A stretch of 64,000 nt of DNA from DASRDR01 sp963812945 [NCBI: uncultured Candidatus Rokubacteria bacterium] (GTDB lineage: Bacteria; Methylomirabilota; Methylomirabilia; Rokubacteriales), in NCBI GenBank assembly GCA_963812945.1, contig CAWEXD010000008.1, forward strand, positions 1,612,001-1,676,000, read 5' to 3'. Numbering within the stretch: the first letter of the stretch is position 1; the number at the start of each line of letters is the position of its first letter. The notes below the pieces were generated by a model. It ran no database searches and was not told the DNA's origin. It saw only the letters and a program-made list of their open reading frames with translations. Shown one piece after another: positions 45,239 to 53,344 of this stretch. The translations under genes and the position numbers were made by a program.

Positions 45239-45320
45239 CGACGAGCCCTCGATCCCATCAAGCACGGCGCTAGGTTAGCCATCGGTCTCTCGTGAACTGG
45301 ATGATCCTGCGTGCCTCCGG

Positions 45321-46364
45321 TCATTCCGGCAGGGTCCCCCGCTCTCGCCCCGCCCGGTACGGCGGAAACCGGAACGCCATCTCCCGCCCGAGGAGGCCCC
45401 CGTGCCCATATCCCGCGAGATCCTCCGGGTCGACGCTCTCGCCCGCGAGGAGGCGCGGGAGGAGCAGGTCGAAGAGGGTCGCCTGGGAGAACATGCCGCA
45501 CCCCGGCATGCCGATGACCGGCGCGGCGCCCACGCGCGCGACCCAGAGTAGGCTCCCCGGGTGCGCCGGCACACCGTTGCGCACCAGCCGGCCGCCGATC
45601 CGCTCGATCGCCGCGAACACGGGATCCAGGGGATCGAGCGCGTTGGCTCCGGCGACGACGAGGATGCGCGCCCCGGCGGCGATGGAGTCCTCGAGGGCCC
45701 GGCCGAGGGCCGCGGCCTCGGATTCCGCGTATTCGAGCCGCGCGAGCGGCGCCCCGAACCACTCGAGCTTCTCGCGGAGGACCGCCTCGAACCGCGCGCG
45801 TGGCCGCGCCGCGAGGCTGGCGGGCGCGATCGCGCCCACGGGCCGCCCCTCGAACGGGCGCACGCTCACGCACCCTCCGGCCGCTCCGGCGCGCTCCTCG
45901 ACCTCGCGGACCACCGCCTCGGAGATGACCAGCGGCGTCACCTTCGCGCGCGCGACCACCTCGCCGGCGTCGACCACCTGGGCGTCGTAGAGCGTGTAGA
46001 CCGACGCCCCCTCGAGACCGTTCACGGCGGCGAGGGGCGCGATCGCCACCCGCAGGATCCCCCGGTGCCGCGCGACGATCGCCCACTGGCCGCTCGCCGA
46101 GTCTCGGACGGCGACGCCCGCCCCCGCGACGGCCCGGGCCACCCGCTCCCCCGCGGGATCCTCGTGGAGATCGCCGGGCTCCATCTCGAGGAGGTGGATC
46201 TCCGTGCGCGCGCCGGCGACGAGCCGCGCGGCGCCGGCCCCGTCGAGACGCTCTCCCTTGCGCCCGAGCAACGCGCCCGACCCGTCCCGCACGTCGTGGG
46301 CCAGCACCCAGCCGGCGAGACGCTCGGCGCTCGAATCGGCCGGGACGAGCGCGTGCGCCTTCAC
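45321..46364 (-). CDS. Molybdopterin-binding domain protein (MoeA/CinA-like)
   Basis: The 347-residue protein has an N-terminal MoeA-like region (about residues 1-150, GWVLAHDVRDGSGALLGRKG and YTLYDAQVVDAGEVVARAKV). A MoCF-type molybdopterin-binding domain follows, with ARILVVAGANALDPLDPVFA and VPAHPGSLLWVARVGAAPVI, then GMPGCGMFSQATLFDLLLPR. Proteins of this kind sit next to XdhC in xanthine-dehydrogenase-family maturation loci. The exact reaction is not known. GTG 46364 overlaps the xdhC stop as GTGA. Confidence 0.85.
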   Translation of the reverse strand: MKAHALVPADSSAERLAGWVLAHDVRDGSGALLGRKGERLDGAGAARLVAGARTEIHLLEMEPGDLHEDPAGERVARAVAGAGVAVRDSASGQWAIVARHRGILRVAIAPLAAVNGLEGASVYTLYDAQVVDAGEVVARAKVTPLVISEAVVREVEERAGAAGGCVSVRPFEGRPVGAIAPASLAARPRARFEAVLREKLEWFGAPLARLEYAESEAAALGRALEDSIAAGARILVVAGANALDPLDPVFAAIERIGGRLVRNGVPAHPGSLLWVARVGAAPVIGMPGCGMFSQATLFDLLLPRLLAGESVDPEDLAGYGHGGLLGREMAFRFPPYRAGRERGTLPE

Positions 46365-47530
46365 GCGCGCGGGTCCGGCGCCACGCCGGCCTCGGCCGGC
46401 GGCGCGGCCGCGGCGTCCCGGGCCTCCGCCCGCATCGGCTTGGCGAGCACGAGGGGCCGGCCGCTGCCGCCGTAGCGGGAGGCGACGATCTCGGCCAGGA
46501 TGGCCAGCGCGATCTCGGGCGCCGTCTTCGCCCCCAGATCGAGCCCGATGGGCACCCGGATCCGCGCGAGCGACTCCTCGGACACGCCGTCCTCGCGAAG
46601 CATGCGCAGGATCGCCTCCCCGCGGCGCCGGCTTCCGAGCATCCCGATGTAGCCGGCCTCGCCGGCGAGCACGTGGCGGAGCACGGGGAGGTCGTACTTG
46701 TAGTCGTGGGCCACGAGCACGAGCGCCGTCGTGGCACGCAGCGGGATGCGCCGCACCAGCTCGGATGGAATCCCCACCAGGAGCTCGTCGACGTCGGGGA
46801 ACCGCTCGCGCGTCGCGAGCCGGGGCCGCCCGTCCACGACCACCGTGCGGTATCCGAGGGATTTCGCGAGGGTGACCAGCGGCATCGCGACGTGGCTCCC
46901 GCCCACCACCAGGAGCGTGGCGGGAGGCACGTGCACCTCGACGAAGACCTGGACCGCCGCCCCGGGACCCAGGCTCACGGTCCGGGAGACCCCGGTGGCG
47001 AGGGCCGGCTGCGCCGCTGCCGGCGCGGCCGCGTCGAGGGCGGGATCGCCCAGCGACCCCTCGCGCTGCCCGTCGTCGAGCAAGAGGAGCTTGGCGCCCC
47101 CGCCCGCCGCGTCCATTCGCGTGAGAATCGCCGCGGACCCGCCAGCGGCCACGTGCTGTCGCACCCGGTCGTAGAGCGCGAGCGTTCCCCGGGATGCCGG
47201 GCCGTCTCCGTCACCGAGGGCGACCGGCTCGACGAAGACCTCGATGGTCCCCCCGCACGTGAGGCCGATCTCCCAGGCGTCCTCGTCCCCGAGATCGAGG
47301 GAGAGCAGCTTCGGCCGGGATCCCTGGAGCACGCCCTCGGCCTCGGCCATCACCTCGGCGTCCACGCACCCCCCGATCGTCACCGAGCCGAGGATGCGAC
47401 CGTCCTCACCCACCCACATCTTCGCCCCCTCCTTGCGCGGAGTGGTGCCGTGGGTGCTGACGAGGGTGGCGAGCGCCGCCCGACCTTCGGTCCGGCGGAG
47501 GGACTCGATCTGGTCGAAGATCTCGCTCAC
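46361..47530 (-). CDS. XdhC/CoxI family molybdenum-cofactor maturation protein
   Basis: XdhC proteins bind molybdenum cofactor, shepherd its sulfuration and insert it into xanthine-dehydrogenase-family enzymes. The 389-residue protein has the N-terminal XdhC domain (LVSTHGTTPRKEGAKMWVGE, ILGSVTIGGCVDAEVMAEAE, LTCGGTIEVFVEP) and a C-terminal Rossmann domain (LLVVGGSHVAMPLVTLAKSL, ALVLVAHDYKYDLPVLRHVL, GYIGMLGSRRRGEAI). The start is GTG 47530, 7 nt after a TACAAT -10. It presumably serves the CoxSLM enzyme encoded 5 kb upstream. Confidence 0.94.
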   Translation of the reverse strand: MSEIFDQIESLRRTEGRAALATLVSTHGTTPRKEGAKMWVGEDGRILGSVTIGGCVDAEVMAEAEGVLQGSRPKLLSLDLGDEDAWEIGLTCGGTIEVFVEPVALGDGDGPASRGTLALYDRVRQHVAAGGSAAILTRMDAAGGGAKLLLLDDGQREGSLGDPALDAAAPAAAQPALATGVSRTVSLGPGAAVQVFVEVHVPPATLLVVGGSHVAMPLVTLAKSLGYRTVVVDGRPRLATRERFPDVDELLVGIPSELVRRIPLRATTALVLVAHDYKYDLPVLRHVLAGEAGYIGMLGSRRRGEAILRMLREDGVSEESLARIRVPIGLDLGAKTAPEIALAILAEIVASRYGGSGRPLVLAKPMRAEARDAAAAPPAEAGVAPDPRA

Positions 47531-47537
47531 GCCGCCT

Positions 47538-47543
47538 ATTGTA
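47538..47543 (-). promoter_or_regulatory. -10 box of xdhC (leaderless)
   Basis: The minus strand reads GCTACAATAGGCGGCGTG: TACAAT, seven bases, GTG start codon. No Shine-Dalgarno sequence fits, so transcription should begin at the start codon. Confidence 0.5.
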
Positions 47544-47642
47544 GCAGCGAGGAAGCCCCGGCTCTCGACACGGGGTTGGGCAGCCCGCGGGCTCGACTAC
47601 CGTGAAGCGGGCGTGGAGGTCGGCGTCTCCGGGCCTGTTCGC

Positions 47643-49574
47643 TTACCCGCCGACCTTCCCGCCGTCCGTGCGGTAGATCGCCACGACGCTGGGGCGCGGC
47701 GGCATGTCCGGGCGGTTGTCCGGCCAGCGGCTGCCGGGCGCGGCGTAGGTGGCCTTGTCGGTGAGGCCCGGGTGCTGGATCGCCACGAAAAACGTTCGAT
47801 TGTCGGGCGTGAACGCCGGCCCGCAGACTTCGCAGCCGGTCGGGGCTGACATGAACTGGAGCGACCGGCCCCGCAAAGGCCCTTCCGTGTCGACCATGAA
47901 GACCGCATCGTTGGGACCGAGCGTGTCGTCCATGCCGTCGGTGGCGACCCACAGCCGGCCCTGGTCGTCGAACGCGAAGTTGTCCGGCACGGCCAGCGGG
48001 CTCACGTCGGTGTGCCCCTGGTAGTAGGCGCCGTGGCTCGGATCCCTCGGATTACCGCCGAGGAGGAGGATCTCCCACCGGAAACGCGTGCCGGTGTGGT
48101 CGCCGCCGTTCTCGATGAGCTCGAGGATGTGCCCGAACCTGTTCGCGGCGCGCGGGTTGGCCTTGTTCACCTGGTCGGGCTTCCGCGCGTCGTTGCTCGT
48201 GAGGGCGCAATAGACTTTCCCCGTCCGGGGGCTCGGCTCGACGTCCTCGGGCCGGTCCATCTTCGTCGCGGCCAAGAGATCCCCCGCGCCGCGGGCGTTG
48301 ATGACGACCTCGGCCTGGGAGGTGAACCCGTTGGCCGCGGTCAGGGGTCCCTGCCCGTGGACCAAGGGCAGCCACTCGCCCGTGCCGTCGTCGTTCAGCT
48401 TGGCCACGTAGAGGGTGCCGGTGTCCAGGAGCGACGTCGCGCCGGTCGGGTTGGCCGGGTCGTACCGGCCCGTGGCGACGAACTTGTAGAGGTATTCGAA
48501 CGCCCTGTCGTCGCCCATGTACGCGACCGGCCGGCCGTCCTTCGCCAGGATCACGGTCGCGCCCTCGTGGGCGAACCGCCCGAGCGCCGTGTGCTTGATC
48601 GGGACCGAGGCGGGATCGTACGGATCGATCTCGACGATCCAGCCGAACCGGTTCGGCTCGTTCGGCTCCTTGGTGAGATCGAACCGAGGGTCGTAGAGGC
48701 CCCAGGACATGTACCGGCCTCGACCGGCGATCCCGTAGCGCTGGAGGCGCTTCGCGACCTCGGGCGCGGCAGCCTCGTCGACCTTGCCCCGGAAGTAGTT
48801 CTGGATGTTCTCCTCGCCCGTGAGAATCGTGCCCCAGGGCGTGACGCCGCCGGCGCAGTTGTTCAGGGTGCCCAGGACCCGGGTACCCCGAGGATCGGCC
48901 CCGGTGCGCATGAGGGGGTGTCCCGCCGCCGGCCCGCGGATCGCCATCGGCGTGGCGCCGGTGATCCGCCGGTTGAGCGGCGAGGTCTTCACGACGCTCC
49001 ACGCGCCGCCGTTGCCCCCATTGCCCCGCGCGATCTCGACCACCGTGAACCCGTGGGCGGCAACCTCGACGTCGCACATCTCGCGGGTCCGGTCGGCCTT
49101 GCCGTCCCAGGTGGGCCAGGTGAGCTCGGGCCGGACGTTCTCGTGGTTGACGCCCAGGAGGCCCCGGGTCGACGAGGCGCTGCCCCGCGGGAGCGGCATG
49201 AAGCCGATGAAATCGTTGTCGCTCCCGAATTGCCGCGCCTGCTTGGCCGCCGTCTGGGCCAGGGGGTCGAACTCCGGAGCCCCGGGGAACACGGGGTCCC
49301 CCCAGCGGATGAGGACGGAGTGCGTGTATCCGGGAGGGAGGATGAACTTGTCCTCGTTCGACGCGGCCACCGGAGTGAACGGCAGTGGAGCCTGGGCTTC
49401 AGCGCCCCGCACGCCAATCCGCCCCGTCGCAAGCGCGGTCAGGCTCGCGGCGCCGCCGGCGAGGAACCCTCGCCGGGACATGCGGGCCGCCAGGATCGCC
49501 TGGAACGTGGAGTTCGGGCTAGGGTTGACCTCGACGTCGTCATCCAGCAGCCGATCGTAGTCGCCTCGCTCCAT
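47643..49574 (-). CDS. PhoX family phosphatase-like protein (DUF839), Tat-exported
   Basis: The 643-residue protein has a Tat motif after a 31-residue leader (MSRRGFLAGGAASLTALATG), then a DUF839/PhoX beta-propeller: FILPPGYTHSVLIRWGDPVF, FIGFMPLPRGSASSTRGLLG, VNHENVRPELTWPTWDG, LNNCAGGVTPWGTILTGEEN and GRFAHEGATVILAKDGRPVA. PhoX enzymes are Ca/Fe-dependent alkaline phosphatases; the NNCAGG and TGEEN elements are the ligand-bearing type. It lies downstream of coxE on the same strand. With the PhoA-type gene at 39 kb this is a second phosphatase in the window. Confidence 0.92.
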   Translation of the reverse strand: MERGDYDRLLDDDVEVNPSPNSTFQAILAARMSRRGFLAGGAASLTALATGRIGVRGAEAQAPLPFTPVAASNEDKFILPPGYTHSVLIRWGDPVFPGAPEFDPLAQTAAKQARQFGSDNDFIGFMPLPRGSASSTRGLLGVNHENVRPELTWPTWDGKADRTREMCDVEVAAHGFTVVEIARGNGGNGGAWSVVKTSPLNRRITGATPMAIRGPAAGHPLMRTGADPRGTRVLGTLNNCAGGVTPWGTILTGEENIQNYFRGKVDEAAAPEVAKRLQRYGIAGRGRYMSWGLYDPRFDLTKEPNEPNRFGWIVEIDPYDPASVPIKHTALGRFAHEGATVILAKDGRPVAYMGDDRAFEYLYKFVATGRYDPANPTGATSLLDTGTLYVAKLNDDGTGEWLPLVHGQGPLTAANGFTSQAEVVINARGAGDLLAATKMDRPEDVEPSPRTGKVYCALTSNDARKPDQVNKANPRAANRFGHILELIENGGDHTGTRFRWEILLLGGNPRDPSHGAYYQGHTDVSPLAVPDNFAFDDQGRLWVATDGMDDTLGPNDAVFMVDTEGPLRGRSLQFMSAPTGCEVCGPAFTPDNRTFFVAIQHPGLTDKATYAAPGSRWPDNRPDMPPRPSVVAIYRTDGGKVGG

Positions 49575-49602
49575 CGGAAGCCTCCTAGTCGGCGCGTCCC
49601 CG

Positions 49603-50751
49603 TCAGGGTTTCAGATGCCGGGCCAGCGCCCGGAACGAGTCGAGGTTGTGCGCCGGCAGGAACGCGTCCACGTGCGGGAGCGCGGCCTGCATGCCCTGGG
49701 TGAGCGGCTGGTAGTCCGGGCTCCCCAGAAGGGGGTTCAGCCAGATGAGCTTGCCCGCCCGCCGGCGCATCGTCCTGAGCGCCTCGGCGAGGATGGCCGG
49801 CTCGCCGGTGTCCCAGCCGTCGGAGAGCACGATGACCACGGTGTCACGATCGAGCAGCTTCGGCCACCCCGCGTTGAAAGCCCGGAGGCTCTCGCCGATC
49901 TTGGTGCCGCCCGACCAGTCCCGGACGTCGCCCAGGCGTGACAGGGCACCCCGGTACGAGGCGTGGCGCAGGTCCTCGGTGACGCGGTGGAGCCGCGTCG
50001 AGAACACGAACGTCTCCATCCGCCCGAGCTGGTTCTGCATCGCATAGAGGAACTGCAGGAGCAGCCGGCTGTAGAGATCCATCGACCCCGAGACGTCGCA
50101 AAAGATCACGAGCTTCGTCTTCAGGATCTTCCGCTCGCGCCGGGCGAGGTCGATCAGCTCCCCGCGCATGAGCGACAGGCGCACCGTGCGCCGGAGGTCG
50201 ACGCGGCCGCGACGGCGCGAGGGCTTGAGGCGCCGGCTTCGCCGGGTGGCCAGGCGCCGCGCGATCTGGGAGGCCAGGCGCTCGACCTCCGAGAGATCGG
50301 CCGCCCCGAAGCTCGAGAAGTCCTTGCCCATCGTCGACTCGAGGTCCGAGACACCGGGAAGGCCGACCGGCTCCCCTTCCCCCTCGCCGACGTCGGTCCA
50401 GCCCGAGAAGTCCAGCGCGGCGTCCTTGGCCTTCGGGAAGTGGGCATTCAGCTGCGGGGCGTCCGGCGACGCCATTCCGTCGGCAGGCGGCGACACGGGC
50501 GCGACCAGTCCCCCCCAGAACGCGTCGAAGGTGGCGTCGAAGACCGGGAACTCCTCGGGGCGCGTGGCGAGAACGGTCCGCAGCGCGCGGTGGACCTCCG
50601 GGCGGTCGCCGAGATCGACGACCTCGAGCGCACGGACGGCGTCGTGGCTCTCGGACGGCGTGATGGCGAGCCCGCGGGCCCGGAGCAGCCGGCAGAACCG
50701 GACGGTCCCGGTCAGGAGATCGCGGGGGCGGGGCGCCGCCGCGACCGTCAT
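49603..50751 (-). CDS. coxE: CoxE-like VWA domain protein
   Basis: CoxE and the AAA ATPase CoxD work together in maturing the Mo site of aerobic CO-dehydrogenase-type enzymes. The 382-residue protein begins FCRLLRARGLAITPSESHDA and has an Arg-rich central segment. It carries a von Willebrand A domain with the MIDAS motif FCDVSGSMDLYSRLLLQFLY, SGGTKIGESLRAFN and VIVLSDGWDTGEP. It is 66 nt downstream of coxD on the same strand. Confidence 0.93.
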   Translation of the reverse strand: MTVAAAPRPRDLLTGTVRFCRLLRARGLAITPSESHDAVRALEVVDLGDRPEVHRALRTVLATRPEEFPVFDATFDAFWGGLVAPVSPPADGMASPDAPQLNAHFPKAKDAALDFSGWTDVGEGEGEPVGLPGVSDLESTMGKDFSSFGAADLSEVERLASQIARRLATRRSRRLKPSRRRGRVDLRRTVRLSLMRGELIDLARRERKILKTKLVIFCDVSGSMDLYSRLLLQFLYAMQNQLGRMETFVFSTRLHRVTEDLRHASYRGALSRLGDVRDWSGGTKIGESLRAFNAGWPKLLDRDTVVIVLSDGWDTGEPAILAEALRTMRRRAGKLIWLNPLLGSPDYQPLTQGMQAALPHVDAFLPAHNLDSFRALARHLKP

Positions 50752-50817
50752 CCTCGTCCCCGGTGACGCCCGGGCACGGCGAGCTGGCGCGCCGGATCGG
50801 TCACGGGCGCGCCCGGC

Positions 50818-51702
50818 TCAGCTTTCGAGCAGCTCGGACAGGCGACCCGCCGCGAGGTCGGCCTCGATCCGCTTCACGTCGTCGACCTCCTTCAGGACGC
50901 AGCCGAGCGTCTCCCGTACGACCTCGGCATCGAGGTGGTCGGCGTGGAGGGCGACCAGGGCCGCTCCCCAGTCCAGGCTCTCGGCGACGCCGGGCACCTT
51001 CTGGAGCTGCCGGCGCCGGAGGTTCAGCATGACCCGCGCGATCTGGCCGGCCAGGCGCTCGTTGATCCCGGGCACCTTGGCCCGGAGGATGCGCACTTCC
51101 TTCTCGAAGGAGGGGTAGTCGATCCAGAGGTAGAGGCAGCGCCGCCGGAGGGCATCCGAGAGGTCGCGCGAGCGGTTCGAGGTGAGCACGACGTCGGGCC
51201 GGTGCGCCGCGGTGATGGTGCCGATCTCCGGCACCGTCACCTGGAAGTCGGAGAGCACCTCCAGGAGGAAGCTCTCGAACTCGACGTCGGCCCGGTCGAT
51301 CTCGTCGATGAGGAGAACGGGCGCCCCGTCCGCCTGGGTGATGGCCTGCAAGAGCGGCCGCTTCAGGAGGAACGACTCCGAGAAGATGTCGGCCTCCTTC
51401 GCCGACACCGCCCGCCCGTCGTGCTCCTCGAGCCGGATCCGGAGAATCTGCTTCGGGTAGTTCCACTCGTAGAGCGCCGTGGAGGCGTCGAGGCCCTCGT
51501 AGCACTGGAGCCGGATCAGGTTCGTCCGGCGGACGCGGGCCAGGACCTTGGCGATCTCGGTCTTGCCGACACCGGCGTGCCCCTCGACCAGGAGAGGCTT
51601 CCCGAGCGTCGTCGCCAGGTGGACGGCCGTCGAGATGGCGGGGTCGGTGATGTAGGCGGCCCCTTCCATCAGGGTCTGGATCTCGCGGATCTCCTCGCGC
51701 AT
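50818..51702 (-). CDS. coxD: CoxD-like MoxR-family AAA ATPase
   Basis: The 294-residue AAA+ protein has Walker A LLVEGHAGVGKTEIAKVLAR, Walker B APVLLIDEIDRADVEFESFL, sensor VVLTSNRSRDLSDALRRRCL and a C-terminal lid. CoxD is a chaperone-like ATPase for the CO-dehydrogenase molybdenum centre, acting with CoxE. I chose ATG 51702 (MREEIREIQTLM) because GAGGAG stands 7 nt before it; the frame opens at ATG 51750, but that lies inside the -10 box. A GGGCC/GGCCC hairpin is possible in the 40-nt leader. Confidence 0.93.
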   Translation of the reverse strand: MREEIREIQTLMEGAAYITDPAISTAVHLATTLGKPLLVEGHAGVGKTEIAKVLARVRRTNLIRLQCYEGLDASTALYEWNYPKQILRIRLEEHDGRAVSAKEADIFSESFLLKRPLLQAITQADGAPVLLIDEIDRADVEFESFLLEVLSDFQVTVPEIGTITAAHRPDVVLTSNRSRDLSDALRRRCLYLWIDYPSFEKEVRILRAKVPGINERLAGQIARVMLNLRRRQLQKVPGVAESLDWGAALVALHADHLDAEVVRETLGCVLKEVDDVKRIEADLAAGRLSELLES

Positions 51703-51748
51703 GCGGGCTCCTCGGTCGGCGTGGTTTGGGGGGCCGTACCGGCCCACC

Positions 51749-51757
51749 ATTGTATCA
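51749..51757 (-). promoter_or_regulatory. coxD promoter: mocA stop codon doubling as extended -10
   Basis: The minus strand reads TGATACAAT, in which TGA is the mocA stop codon and also the TGn element of an extended -10 (TG-A-TACAAT). It would start a transcript about 40 nt before coxD. The same fusion occurs at 60968-60976. Confidence 0.45.
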
Positions 51758-52369
51758 GCGAGCTTCGCCGGTCAGTCCTCGGGGCTCCCCTGCCCGGCGC
51801 ACCCTCTCGTAGTCCTGGGGAGTGTCGATGTCGGTCGGCATCGGGGCGTCGACGGGCACCTCGGCGACCCGATCCGGATCGCCCGCGATCACGCCGCGCC
51901 CGCCCTGATCCCCGGTGACGGCGCGCAGCTCGTCGAGGAGCGCCGAGCCGAAGAGCACGGGGTTCCCGCGGCCGTCCCGGTAGACCGGCACGACGATGGG
52001 CCGGCCGGTCTCCCGGAACGCCGCGACCAGGCGCCGGACGACGCCGGGGTCCGGCAGGGGCTGGTCCCCGAGGGCGATCACGACGGCCTCCGTCCCGGGC
52101 CGGAGCGCGTCGAGGCCCGCGCGGAGCGAGGTGGACTGGCCCTCGGCGTAGCGGGGGTTCGCCACCGTGCGCACGGGCAACCCCGCGAGGACGGCTGACA
52201 CCGCCTCGGCGTCCCCGCCCAGAACGACCACCGTCTCGTCGAGCCCGGCGGCCAGCACCTGCTCGACCGCGAGACGGACGAGAGCGCGCCCGTCAGCCAT
52301 CGGGAGCGTGAGCTTCTGCCGCCCCATGCGGGTGGACGCCCCGGCGGCGAGGACGATCGCCGCGATCAC
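51755..52369 (-). CDS. mocA: Molybdenum cofactor cytidylyltransferase-like NTP transferase
   Basis: MocA attaches CMP to molybdopterin to make the dinucleotide cofactor used by CoxL. The 204-residue protein has the MobA/MocA nucleotide-binding start IAAIVLAAGASTRMGRQKLT with LP, then YAEGQSTSLRAGLDALRPGT, VIALGDQPLPDPGVVRRLVA and GVIAGDPDRVAEVPVDAPM with DIDTPQDYERV at the end. GTG 52369 begins exactly at the fold's first strand. It lies between coxM and coxD, beyond a strong hairpin. Confidence 0.9.
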   Translation of the reverse strand: MIAAIVLAAGASTRMGRQKLTLPMADGRALVRLAVEQVLAAGLDETVVVLGGDAEAVSAVLAGLPVRTVANPRYAEGQSTSLRAGLDALRPGTEAVVIALGDQPLPDPGVVRRLVAAFRETGRPIVVPVYRDGRGNPVLFGSALLDELRAVTGDQGGRGVIAGDPDRVAEVPVDAPMPTDIDTPQDYERVRRAGEPRGLTGEAR

Positions 52370-52392
52370 CGTGCGTGGCCGGGAAGGACGAA

Positions 52393-52429
52393 GGCCCGGG
52401 TGCGGTCCCTCGGCAGGGGCACCCGGGCC
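52393..52429 (-). terminator. Strong hairpin between coxM and mocA
   Basis: GGCCCGGGTGC and GCACCCGGGCC form a perfect 11-bp stem, with an inner CCCT/AGGG stem and a CGGC loop. No T-run follows on the minus strand, so it may be a factor-assisted terminator or a 3'-end stabiliser that sets coxSLM above the maturation genes. Confidence 0.6.
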
Positions 52430-52451
52430 CGTTCGTGCCGCGTGCCCGCGC

Positions 52452-53324
52452 CTACTTCGCGCCCTTGGCCCGCTCGACGGCGCGCTCGAGCGCCCGCCGC
52501 GTGTAGACGCGCGTGAGATGCGCCTTGTACTCGACCGAGCCCTGGAGGTCGGCATTGATGTCGATGCCGTCCGCCGCCTTCTGGGCCGCCGCGCCGAGCG
52601 TGGCCGCGTCGGCCGCCTTGCCAATCAGCGCCGCTTCCACGCCCTTGGCCCGGACCGCCTTCGACCCGACGCCCGTGATGCCCACGCGGACCGCCGTGCA
52701 CTTGCCGGTCCCGTCGAGCGTGACGGCGGCGGCCACGCCGCACACCGCGAACCGCGAGGCGGGGTGCGGGTGCTTCACGTAGGCCGCCCCGCCGTGACCG
52801 CCGATGGGGATGCGCACCTCGGTCAGCACCTCGTCCGGCCCGATCGCGGTGGTGAAGAGGTCCTTGAAGAAGTCCTCGGCCTTGATCGTCCGGGCGCCCT
52901 TCGGCCCGACCGCCTTCAGCTCGGCGCCGAGCGCCAGCACCACGGCCGGCCAGTCCGCGGCCGGGTCGGCGTGGGCCAGGCTCCCCCCGATGGTCCCGTA
53001 GTTGCGGACCTGCGGATCGCCGATCATCGCCGCCGCCTCGGCGAGCATGGCGCACTTCTGCTTGACCGCGGCGCTCGACTCCACCGCGTAGTGGGTGGTC
53101 AGGGCGCCGATCGCGAAGTGTCCGCCCTCCTCCCGGATCCCCGAGAGGCCGGTCACACGCCCGATGTCGATCAGGTGCTTGGGCTGGGCGAGCCGGAGCT
53201 TCATCATCGGGATGAGGCTGTGGCCGCCGGCCAGGAGCTTGGCGTCGTCCTTGTGACGGGTGAGCAGGCCCACGGCCTCCTCGACGCTCGCCACCCGGTG
53301 GTACTCGAAGCTCGCAGGGTACAT
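52452..53324 (-). CDS. coxM: Aerobic CO-dehydrogenase-type FAD subunit CoxM
   Basis: CoxM carries FAD and passes electrons from the Fe-S subunit to the quinone pool. The 290-residue protein starts MYPASFEYHRVASVEEAVGL and shows both FAD motifs: LLAGGHSLIPMMKLRLAQP (AGGHS) and NYGTIGGSLAHADPAADWPA (TIGGxxxxxD). The C-terminal CO_deh_flav_C domain follows (GAAYVKHPHPASRFAVCGVA). ATG 53324 has GAGGGAG upstream; coxL ends 20 nt before it. Confidence 0.95.
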   Translation of the reverse strand: MYPASFEYHRVASVEEAVGLLTRHKDDAKLLAGGHSLIPMMKLRLAQPKHLIDIGRVTGLSGIREEGGHFAIGALTTHYAVESSAAVKQKCAMLAEAAAMIGDPQVRNYGTIGGSLAHADPAADWPAVVLALGAELKAVGPKGARTIKAEDFFKDLFTTAIGPDEVLTEVRIPIGGHGGAAYVKHPHPASRFAVCGVAAAVTLDGTGKCTAVRVGITGVGSKAVRAKGVEAALIGKAADAATLGAAAQKAADGIDINADLQGSVEYKAHLTRVYTRRALERAVERAKGAK

Positions 53325-53344
53325 GACGTCGCTCCCTCGTTGGC

